Position numbers and translations under genes: made by a program. Positions 35,925-45,999 of a stretch of DNA of 64,000 bases are shown here, piece after piece. Numbering within the stretch: the first letter of the stretch is position 1; the number at the start of each line of letters is the position of its first letter. The DNA comes from Ilex aquifolium (Eukaryota; Streptophyta; Magnoliopsida; Aquifoliales; Aquifoliaceae). The notes below the pieces were generated by a model that was given only the letters and a program-made list of their open reading frames with translations, was not told the DNA's origin and made no database searches. Location: the NCBI GenBank assembly GCA_951799425.1, contig OX637399.1, positions 19,442,001 to 19,506,000 of the forward strand, read 5' to 3'.

Positions 35925-36534
35925 TAAGGGTGCTCAAATTTTTGATTATCCAGTAATTTTTTACTTTACTCGACCCTATTGATCGGTTAACTGAAAAAAT
36001 CCAATAGAAATGTAGAAGATTTTTTGGTCTTCTGATTAAATCGGGTAGGAATGCGGAATGCCCATCAAAATTTCATATTCTTACCCTACCCTGTCCATAC
36101 ACACACACACACACAAATATATATTGGAGCAGTTATATTTTTTGATGTGTTTCATATAGTTTAAACCTAAAATAGTTGTTATTGTATTTGTACAATAATT
36201 TTGATGGATTGATGTTTATGTCTTGGGCTTTCTTGTGTTTTATGTTAATTGTTATTGTAATTATTTTAGGTTTTAGTGTTATTGGTTTACTGTATTGTTA
36301 AATTGGTGTATGTTACTTAATTGAATTGTTAAAATAATCCAAAAATTAATAATTACAAAACATATTCACCCGATTTCCTATTCAACTTCCTACCCGATTA
36401 ATTTGGACGGAAGTTGGGTAGGAATACTACACTTGATCGGGTAGAGTAGGTCAAGAAAAAATTCTTCCGCACAGTATCGAGTAAGAAGATGGGAGACCAT
36501 ATTTCTTACACGTAGGGTAGGGTGAACACCCTTA
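35925..36534. mobile_element. hAT-like MITE (610 bp)
   Basis: The 8-bp duplication GAATAGAG (35917-35924 and 36535-36542) flanks inverted ends TAAGGGTGCTCA and, inverted, TAAGGGTGTTCACCC. Subterminal CCTACCCGA/TCGGGTAG words occur at both ends. Noncoding. The 8-bp duplication and AGGGTGTTCA-type ends fit the hAT superfamily. Confidence 0.82.
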
Positions 36535-37837
36535 GAATAGAGGAAGAGGTGTAAATTTATCAATTTTAAGGTCAAAATTGTAATTTCAAGGACTAATGGT
36601 GGAACAAGCGAGAAAAACAGAGGAGTTTGTCGATTGACTGGCTTAGGACTTCGATCGACTGGATTTAAAGCTAGTTGATCGACACTAAATGCAGTCGCCT
36701 GACTGTTCCTTGATTGTGAAGGAATGGTCCACCGCCTAACTCCAAGTGGTGTAAGTATAAATAAAACTCCAAATCGTGTACACCATGTAGCTTAGATATA
36801 CTATAAACCTTAGAATGCAGTACCAAAATAAGGGAAAAGAGGGAGAAAAACTGGAAGGCTAATTGAGGTTTTTCAAGATTTGGGGTCCTCATACACCAAG
36901 TTTTAGTTTTGCATATTTTTCTTATTAGAGGTAAGATTTCTTTTCTGGTTCCTCATCAATGATTCATAACATGTTTATTTTGGGATATCATGTTAAAACT
37001 ATGTTGATTATGCAAAAGATCTGAAATGTTCATTGCATTACTGATAGGAAAGAAATTAGGTTTTTGTTGGTCACCATGTTTTCAGTTGCATATCCTATAA
37101 TTGTATGGGTTATGGCTATGATTTTTCATTGAAAATCTATATTAGAAATTTGTACAGTTTTATGGTTATGGTATTAGTTTTTTGGACTGGAAATCATGAG
37201 TTGTAATTGTTATTGAACTGATCTGAGAATTTGGATTCACTATGTTGATGGTGGTGGGTTATTGTGGTACTTGTGAGGATGCATAGAATTATTACAATCA
37301 TTAGGAAGCTTGGTTATAGGTATCAAATTTCTTGGCTTCTTGTATGGTGTCACAAATTCTAAGTACTAGTATCCTAGAAAAGTAAGAAAAACAACATGCT
37401 CCCTACGGTGCGAAACCCCAAAGATTCTTTGGGAAGGGTCCATGCGTGGACATGTCATTTATTTATTTTCATTGTTGATATACATTGCATTTCAAGGATT
37501 TCGGAATTATAATTATTGCACTTGTGCATTCTTACTGCTTTTAAAAGACATGAAAGCTCATGATTTATGTTGCATAACTTTGCCTTTTGATAGATATATA
37601 TCAACGATATTACGGGTGATTATGAAGTGTTATATATGTATTATTGAAAAAACTTTGGTAATGTTTGAGAAACATTATCCTACTTGGCTAGTGTACCTCA
37701 TTCCTATTTACTATTTTTTCAGAGACTGATCATGAGACTGTAGCGATAGCTGAGGATTATTATATGGGTCTTGATTTTATCTTCTAGACTTAGTTTATGT
37801 TTCTGGTGAGCTATGAGAATTTTTGAGACAATGTTTG

Positions 37838-37923
37838 TGTGACACCCCAAAATTTAGGTGTCCGAAATTAACCAATGATTAACTCGAATTAAGTTAAGAT
37901 ATCAATATGCTCTGATACCAAGC
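37838..37923 (-). other. Junction: LTR-like end, spacer and primer site next to LTR A
   Basis: On the minus strand, LTR 37924-40529 is followed by a primer site (TGGTATCAGAGC, 37909-37920), about 25 bp of leader, then about 60 bp ending GGGGTGTCACA at 37838, which looks like the tail of another LTR. This suggests an element whose interior was deleted from just after the primer site into its 3' LTR. Confidence 0.55.
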
Positions 37924-40529
37924 TATGACGCCCCTAAAATCGGGGGTCCTTTGTCCATCAGTTGATCACCCATCAACCCGCAGAAATGCCCGTGAATGCC
38001 GCATAACCCGACACCACGACACAACAATAAAAAAGTTTGGACAGAGTCTCCCTTGTACCGGGAACTCCCAAACGCATACCTGTGTACATTTAAAGCATAT
38101 GACCCATCCGAGGTCCAATATATCACTCTTTATACTCCATTATTGTTCATTTGCATCATTTGTATAAAAGGACACATAGCCCAAAAGCATGGCAAAACAT
38201 TCTTCAAATTTCAGATTTTTGGAAAACCTACCGGTAGGTTAATGTTCTACAAGTAGGTTTTGCCTGCTGGAAAAGGTTCTACCGGTAGGTTGTTCTACCG
38301 GTAGTTTAATGTTCTACTGGTAGGTTTTGCCTACTGAAAAAGGTTCTACCTGTAGGTTAATGTTCTACCGATAGGTTAATGTTCTACCGGTAGGTTTTGC
38401 CTGCTGCAAAAAGTTCTACCGGTAGGTTAATGTTCTACCGGTAGGTTTTGCCTACTGAAAAAAAGTTCTATCGGTAGGTTAATGTTCTACTGGTAGGTTT
38501 TGCCTACTGAAAAAAAGTTCTACCGGTAGGTTAATGTTCTACCGGTAGGTTTTGCCCAGATTTGCTTGTTTTACCTGTTTTTAATTTCCAATCCTATCAA
38601 ATCCATCCCACAACCATTCAATACATGTTTAATGAAGTTTTTCACATGAAAGGTGATACAACAAGTTCTATTACAAGCAATTCCATATATTTACATACCA
38701 AAATGGAATTTTCACAAAAGTTATACAAAATGAGTCATAAAAGCCACAAGTCGGCATTCTTCACCCTTGAGGCTCGAATTGGGAGTCGTCCGCCGGTGTG
38801 AACCCTGCACCTGTAATATTTTCCCATGAAGGGTGAGCTACGCTCAATAGGGTATCTTCTAAAGAGGCTACTCCCCAACCTAAGTGCATATGAAATGTTC
38901 ACATGCAACATTTATAAAACAACAAACATTCTAATCAATAACATGCATTCAATGATAAGAATGTCATGCCATGCCATGAAATGAGATGAGACTCACTCAT
39001 GTACATCAACCCGAGCCTTTGCCGGCTCTCTCAACACATGCAATTTCCATGTATAAAAACCGGGCTTTCTAAGCCCCTGTCATTGATGTTTCACATCAAA
39101 TGACTATTTTATAAAAAACAAAATCATGTGTCTTTGTTGAGTAGCGGACTTTTGGTGTCGCACCGCCCGCTGCGCACACCGATACACTTTTTTGGACTTG
39201 CACCGTCGGAAGTGTATAAACCAGTAGCCGGGTCTTGCACCCGAGGGAGAGTCTAGCCCTTCTTACTATACCCGACACAAGTTTTTCATGCAACCGTGCG
39301 ACTCAGTCGGACCTTCGATCCAACTTTCCCGAGCCCACCCATCATCCACCAAGTGTGGTGTTTGATTAAACCATGCACACACACACACGCACACTCATGC
39401 CTAACGCCCATGAATGTGATGCCAAAATCATTCCCAATATGCAATGAATGCCAAATGAGCAATTTCCACCATTTCATGGCCAATTATATCCAAAGCATAT
39501 AATTTCTACAATTCATCATAATGCTAACATATCATAAAACATATATTAACATTGTACGTAACAACAAATCTCAAGCATGTTAGCACAAAATCTATGTCAA
39601 TAACACACTTAATTCACAAGACACATTATAAACATATAGCATGCCCACATAATACCATTTTTCTAAGAAATTACCAACTAGCAATTTTCACACACCAATT
39701 CAAGATAGAATTTATTCTACCTAATATCAATACTCATTTCCTCAATTTCTACAACAATAGGCAAGAGTTATAAACATCTAACACCCTACCCATTCCATAT
39801 AGTCATCCTAGGTTGAAAATAAGCCTAATTAGGATAAAACCCTACCTCTTGAAGCGTAAAACGATGTTGAGAAGCTTCAAGAACCCGATTCAAGCTAGAA
39901 TCTTCACTTTCTCCAAATCTCGTTTCTTGGACTTCGGTAAAACCTGCGCTTTTTGGTATAGCCGCGTGGCCCTCGCCGAGAGGAACGACTTTAATACTTG
40001 GCTCGAGTTGATTTCAGCGACGAGGAGGCGTAGATCGTAGAGAGAAGGTGGAGTTTCTTCCTTTTTCCCTCTCTTCCTTCTCCAACGTAAACTCAGCAGA
40101 GAATAGGGAAAGAAATCTGATTTTCTTCCCCTTTTTATAGTCTCCAAACACTTGGTCCACAATGCGCCACATGACCCTTTTTTCCCGGGTCCGTTTACGC
40201 CCCGAAACGATTAAATTTCGCCCCGGTTCAAGTTCAAAATATTTTTATTTCAATTTGCTTTAAATTATTTTCCAACTTTCGAAATTTTATTTAAATTTTC
40301 GTTTTTGGGTCACCCGAGACCCGGTCGTCTCGTAAAACGCGTAAAATCCGACTTCTCGAAATTCGACGAAATTTGACAGGGTAACTAGATTTCGCGAGAA
40401 GACTCCAACGGTGAGGTCCGTTTCATCATCTGAGTTCTAGAAAAATTTAGATTTGTAACCCGTACCATAGTGGCAAATTATCGTTTTACCCCTTTTTGTA
40501 AAAAAGTTCAAGTTTACCTAGGTTTTATA
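37924..40529 (-). repeat. LTR of element A (2606 bp)
   Basis: Minus-strand start TATAAAACCTAGG (expected TGTAAAACC) and end GGGGCGTCATA, so both ends carry G-to-A-type changes. On the high side it adjoins a polypurine tract and pol; on the low side it adjoins a primer site, so it has 3'- and 5'-LTR neighbours at once. A TATA box (CTATAAAAAGG near 40135) lies about 390 bp in. It aligns with the LTR at 53045 around 38600-38900, just before the palindrome array. Confidence 0.85.
38226..38551. repeat. CTACCGGTAG palindrome array in LTR A
   Basis: Roughly a dozen copies or near-copies of AACCTACCGGTAGGTT or CTACCGGTAG, in a higher-order unit of about 50 bp (palindrome, AATGTT, palindrome, TTGCCTACTGAAAAA). 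The copies are partly decayed. The array lies about 300 bp from the LTR end, the same place as the CGTACCGGTACG array of the 53045 LTR. Confidence 0.93.
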
Positions 40530-40545
40530 TTCTTCCCCCCTTAAA
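40530..40545 (-). other. Polypurine tract of element A
   Basis: AAGGGGGGAAGAA on the minus strand, directly before the LTR and after CGGGGACGAAATTC. The same arrangement precedes the 3' LTR at 58594. Confidence 0.8.
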
Positions 40546-40605
40546 AGAATTTCGTCCCCGAAATTCACACACACATGCACATTCAACCACATGCATATGC
40601 TACGG

Positions 40606-43600
40606 TCATATAACATAAATGACTAGAAGAATTGTACCTTCATCCTCGAATAAGAACGGAGAACTAGTACGTATGGTGTCCTCATGCTCCCATGTTGCCT
40701 CTTCCACGCCTCGGTGCTGCCACAGTACCTTCACTAGCCTCACGGTCGGTTTTGCCTCGCAAAATATGCTCCCGGCTATCCATGATGTGCACCGGTCCCT
40801 CCTCGAAGGTCTCATCTGCATCAACAATCAGCTCACCCTAATCCACCACATGCGTCGGGTCTAGAGTATACTTTCGGAGCATGGAGACATGGAATACTGC
40901 GTGGACACCAGATAGATTTGGCGGTAACGCCAACCGGTAAGCCACTGTACCCACCCTCTCGAGTACCTTGAAGGGCCCGATAAACCTCGGCGACAGCTTT
41001 CCTTGCTTTCCGAACCTGACCACTCCCTTCTTAGGCATCACCTTCAAGAAGACATGATCACCAACCTCAAACTCTAGAGGTCGCCGACGTCTGTCAGCAT
41101 AGCTCTTCTATCGGCTCTGAGCCGTAAGAAGACGTTTTCGTATCAGGTCCACCTTTTTCGAGATATCTCTAATCAGATCTGGACCTGTGGAGGGTCTCTC
41201 TTTCACCTCCGTCCAACACACCGGAGAACGACAAGGCCTCCCATATAACGCCTCATAGGGTGCCATCTGTATGCTCGCCTGATAACTATTATTGTAGGCG
41301 AACTCCACTAAGGGTAAATGCTCTTCCCAACTACCCTTGAGGTCTAGGACGCATGCCCGCAGCATGTCCTATAGAATCTGGATGGTCCTCTCCGACTGAC
41401 CGTCAGTCTGGGGATAAAATGTTGTACTCATTGTCAACTGCGTCCCCATGGCCCGCTGGAAGCTCTCCCAAAAGTGAGCTGTAAACTTAGGGTCCTGATC
41501 CGATACTATAGATACGGGCACCCTATGTAACTAGACTATCTCCCGTATATACAACCTGCAGAACTCCTCCAGCCTGAAGGTCATCCGCACCGCCAAAAAG
41601 TGTGCCGACTTAGGAAGTCGGTCCACTATCACCCACACCGCGTCATGTCTCCGCGATGTTCGTGGCAAGTGGGTCACAAAATCCATCGTGACGTGCTCCC
41701 ACTTCCACTCAGCCACCTCCAAGGGCTAGAGCAACCCTGCTAGTCTCTTGTGCTCAGTCTTGACCTGCTGACATATGAGACAACGACTAACAAAGTCTCC
41801 GATGTGTCTCTTCATCTCGCTCTAATAGTATTGGCGACGAAGATCGTGGTACATCTTCGTGCCACATGGGTGAATAGTAAAACGGGAGCAATGAAACTCC
41901 CCGAGGATCTCCTCTCTCAGATCTGCTAACTAGGGAACCACAACCCTTCCCCTATACTGAAGACTATCATCTGGGTGAATGACCCAGCCCTCGTCACCGG
42001 TACCCGCCTGCACTCGGTCCCTGATGGATAATAACACTGGGTCTTGCCCCTGGGACTCAATCACCCTGCTCAGTAGGGAAGACATAGCAACCAAGCTCCC
42101 TAAGATGCCCTGAGCCTGACCCTTGTAGTGTAGCCCAAACTGTCCCATAGTCTCGAGCATCTGCCACTCCCTAGAAGCCACTCTAGCCAAGGCTCCCCTT
42201 GACTTCCGGCTGAGTGCATCAGCCACCACGTTTGCCTTACCGAGATGGTAATGCAAGATGAAGTCATAGTCTTCCAGGTACTCCATCCACCTATACTGCC
42301 TCATGTTGAGGTCCCGTTGAGTGAATATGTATTTCAAACTTTTGTGGTTCGAAAACACCTCAAACTGTTCACCATATAGGTAGTGGCGCCAAGCCTTCAA
42401 GGTAAAGACAATGGCTGCCAACTCCAAATCGTGTGTAGGGTAATTTTACTTGTGGTTCTTTAACTGTTGAGAATCATAAGCCACCACCCTCTTGGACTGC
42501 ATCAAAACGCACCCGAGTCCGTCCTTGGAGGCATCACAATACACCGTGTACCTCTGTCCTCTCTCCGGAACTATCAAAATAGGAGTTGAGGTGAGCCTCC
42601 TCTTCAACTCTTGGAATGCCTTCTCACACGAATCATCCCACTGAAACTTGATCTCCTTCCGGGTCAATCTCGTCATAGGTGCAGCTGGTCGGGAGAAGTC
42701 CTTAATGAACCTCCTGTAATACCCCGCCAATCCCAAGAAACTAAGTATCTCGAAGACTGACTTCGGCCTCTCCCAACTCATAACTGCCTCAACCTTTTTC
42801 GGATCAACTGACACTCCCGAAGCCGACATCACGTGTCCCAAAAACTTTACCTCCGTCAGCCAAAACTCGTATTTGCTGAACTTGGCGTGAAACTGATGGT
42901 CCCTCAAGGTCTGGAGAACAATTCTCAAATGACCCTCATGCTCCTCCTCAGACTTAGAGTAGATCAAAATGTCGTCAACAAACACCGCAACAAACTGATC
43001 TAAATAGGGTTGGAACACCCTATGCATGAGATCCATGAATGCCGCCGGGGCATTCATCAATCCAAAGGGCATCACAGTGAACTCGAAATGTTCGTACCGC
43101 GTTCTGAACGCCGTCTTAGGGATATCTGTCTCCCTTATCCTCAACTGATGGTAGCCCGTGCGTAGATCTATCTTGGAGTAGACCAATGCCCTTCTCAGTT
43201 GATCAAATAAGTCATCAATCCTCGACAAATGGTACTTATTCTTGATAGTAACCCGATTCAACTGTCGGTAATCTATACATAGTTGAAGAGTCTTATCTTT
43301 CTTCTTGGCAAACAATACCGGAGCGCCCCAAGGAGAGGTACTCGTTCTAATGAACCCCTTGTCCAACAATTCTTGCAATTAGACCTTGAGTTCTTGCAAC
43401 TCAGCTGGTGTCATCCTATATGGGGTCATAGAAATGGGCGATGTACCGGGGGTGCAATTCAATGGTAAAGTCGACATCCCTATGAGGAGGTAATCCCGGT
43501 AGTTCGTCCGAAAAAACATCCTCATATTCACAAACCACTCGAGATAGACCCAACTCCTGTCTCGCCTTGTCCTCCAGGGTAAGGCTCGCTAGCCAACCCA

Positions 43601-43612
43601 TCAACTGCCCAT
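40606..43612 (-). pseudogene. pol: Pol polyprotein pseudogene of element A (Tekay/Del-like Ty3/gypsy)
   Basis: In minus-strand order: the region before RT (YEDVFSDELPGLPPHRDVDF, 43604-43430), RT (43378-42446) with [23 protein letters not shown] and active site FVDDILIYS, RNase H (to 41930) with [14 protein letters not shown] and VVADALSRK, integrase zinc region (IHPCGTKMYHDL, CLICQQVKTEHKRL), integrase core with TMDFV, IVSDQDPKF and SERTIQ (the D, D and E residues present), and a chromo-like tail (LVKVLWQHRGVEEATWEHE). At least nine in-frame stops and two frameshifts break it. Most stops fit C-to-T changes of CAG or CAA. The 5' part (gag, protease) is missing beyond about 43612, where another repeat begins. 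Confidence 0.9.
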
Positions 43613-44432
43613 GCCATCTTGAAAAATAGTCCGGTTCAGTCTAGAGTCGAATCCACAGGGAACTAAAATGATAGAGACCAAAGTGACTAGAACCCTTGAG
43701 ATTTGAAGTCATGATGATGATAGAATTTTCTAGACAAAATATAAGATTCTAGACTTTTATTCTTTTAAATGAAAATAAAAGTCACCCTTTAGCTTGAGGA
43801 TCCAAACATGTAGTTATTCATCTGGTCGTTATATTTATGCTTTATAAATTACTCAATTAACCCCTAAGTCAATAGCATGTTAATTGAAGGACAAAGATGG
43901 AATGTGTTTATGCCGAGACTTAACCCGTCTATAAACAAGCAGACAGTTCTACAAATCATCCATTAACTGTTAAGTTATCCCATTATTAGTTAAAGCATAA
44001 TGTAAATGAAGATTGAAAATAGTCATAAATACCTAGCTTGGGTACTCGCAAGGAATCAATGAAATCACTTATGCCAAGAATTAACTTGTCTATAGGTGAT
44101 CCATGATTTATACAAAGCACTTTAGCTTTATTGGATGCATTCAATCATTCAATATATAATAGAAAGATAAAACATTAATCATAAATGAAGTGTACAAATA
44201 TTACTTCCGAACAATAATTTACATGTCCATCACCTCTTGCTAAAGAGATAATGAGAAACTACTCCCTCTTCATGGCTTTGAGGAAGCTAGAAAAGTAAGT
44301 GAATCTCATCCCTCCAAGTAGAGAAACTTATAATTACAAGTTAAAGTTTTCCAAAACAATATGCTTATCTCCGACAAAGAATGAGTGAAACACTACCCAC
44401 TCTTCAAAGCCACAAGAGAGCTAGAAAGGTGA
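43613..44432. other. Unassigned repeat-like stretch
   Basis: No gene recognised. It begins close to the phrase GAGTCGAATCCACAGGGAAC, which I have seen in plant repeats but cannot name. Two diverged copies of a block of about 110 bp lie at about 44227-44335 and 44365-44465 (ACTACTCCCTCTTCATGGC and ACTACCCACTCTTCAAAGC). Confidence 0.4.
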
Positions 44433-45730
44433 TTGAGGTTCACTCCTCTAAGTGAAGAAGGAAGCTTTACAATAGAAGCTTTACAAGACCGATTAGATAT
44501 CCATGATGAGATGCTAAAAAAGTCCCAAGAGCGGGTTGAGAAATTGAGACAGGAAAATACCACCTTGAAACAGGTGTTGGAGAGATCTGGAGACAAAGAA
44601 ACTCTTGGAGTTTCAGATCACCACACTAGGCATAAACCTTTCTATGTCGATCCTAACCCGAGCCCAAAGAGGCAGAAGGGTAGGCAAAGGTAAGATATTT
44701 GAGAGAAGAAAGGGAGGCAGAAATCTACTCGGATTGAAGAATAAGAAGATGTATGGAGGCGGTTCATCTCGAAGGAGCTAAATAATAGACTTAAACATCC
44801 CGAGCATAAATCTGCTTGGGATCTTGCCAGAAGGGCAACAGGGGGTTACTCAAGAGTAATGGAGACATCCCCCCTTACAAAGTGGATCGAGAAAAGTCAG
44901 ATCCCGAGCAATTTCATGGTGTTGGGCTTCAAGCTCTATGATGGAAGAACATACCCAACTACTCACATTTAGTATTACTGACAATTAATGGTGGTAACAA
45001 AAAATAATGAGGCCATTATGTGTACCATATTCCCTAGCAGTCTGGGGGAATCTGTAATGAAATGGTACGACAGTTTGCCCACGAATTTCATTGACAAATT
45101 TGGGTGCAGTTGGCTGGGCAATATACTGCCTGGTTCATCACCAGCAGTTGGGGACCCAAAAGACATTGGGGCACTATTGTCCATGAAGAAAAAGCTAAAA
45201 AAGACTGCGCGAATACGCCCATCATGTCTAAGAAACAATGAATGAGATAGAAAGCTGTAATCTCAAAATTATCGTGGCATCATTTATGGTCGGCTTGCCA
45301 AAGGAGAACCAATTGTACCAATCACTAACTCGAAGGCCGGCATGAGATGTTGAAGAGCTTATGCTCAGGGTAGAAAAGTACACCAAGGTTGACGATGAGC
45401 TCGGAAGAGAAATCATTCATGAGCAGCCTAGTAAAAAACAAACCAGAAGAGAAGCTCTGACCATCAAATGAGGTCAAGGACAAAAGGGAAGGAAAAGGAA
45501 TGTTTCCCACCATGATCACCCTTCCTTGGGGTAAACACCATATTCAAGGAGCCTATTTATAGATTACTGTCCCAAATTAAAGGAAGACCCTATTTCAAAT
45601 GGCCTAAAAAGTTAGGCGGTGACCCCAAAAAAATAAACCCTAATATTCGTTATTCCAACCATTGCGACATTCAGAATATGACCGAGAATTATCGATCACT
45701 AAAGAAGCACCGAGAGGAATTAGTCTAAGC
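44433..45730 (+). pseudogene. gag (fragment): Gag remnant of a Tat-lineage Ty3/gypsy element
   Basis: Plus strand. A coiled-coil start (LQDRLDIHDEMLKKSQERVE, 44470-44560) is followed by SAWDLARRATGG, then IPSNFMVLGFKLYDGRTYP, ESVMKWYDSLPTNFIDKFG (capsid region, 45050-45110), and further on FKEPIYRLLSQIKGRPYFKW (near 45550) and MTENYRSLKKHREEL. These are landmarks of Tat/Ogre-type Gag. Several stops and frameshifts are present, so it is dead. Confidence 0.75.
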
Positions 45731-45999
45731 CGGACGCCTCGTGTAGTTCATCGACGAGGAGAAGACGAAGGTGGAGATAGGAACAAAGAAGGATGTAAGC
45801 CATGACCTGGGACAAAACTTTATAGGTGTTATTGATGTCATTCATACTACCACAGACCTGAACATGGCAACACACAAAGCAGCTAGGGCTCATATCTAGA
45901 AAGCCGCACAAATTAAGGAAATTTACCAAGTCCGAAGCAACCTCAAGCAAATCATCAAAAAACCCAGGATAGGATGCTCAGATGGACTTATCAGCTTCT

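Larger units (their letters stand above)
15169..37837 (+). repeat. Old plus-strand LTR ('D') shattered by later insertions (tentative)
   Basis: The pieces left after removing the dated insertions are 15169-15185, 23067-23294, 25631-26024, 35831-35916 and 36543-37837. Joined end to end they look like one plus-strand LTR of about 2 kb: a TGTTAACGCC start, a palindromic block (GTCGATTGAC, TCGATCGA, GTTGATCGAC at 36629-36683) followed by a TATA box (AGTATAAATA near 36756), and a TTTTTCAG block near 37720 like those in the other LTRs. The 3' end is cut by the junction at 37838. This is inference from target duplications plus layout; the start in particular is uncertain. Confidence 0.4.

Noticed and set aside
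38226-38551. CRISPR-like array of CTACCGGTAG repeats
   Set aside because: Spacing is irregular, the intervening DNA is itself repeated, and the context is a plant LTR; not a CRISPR.
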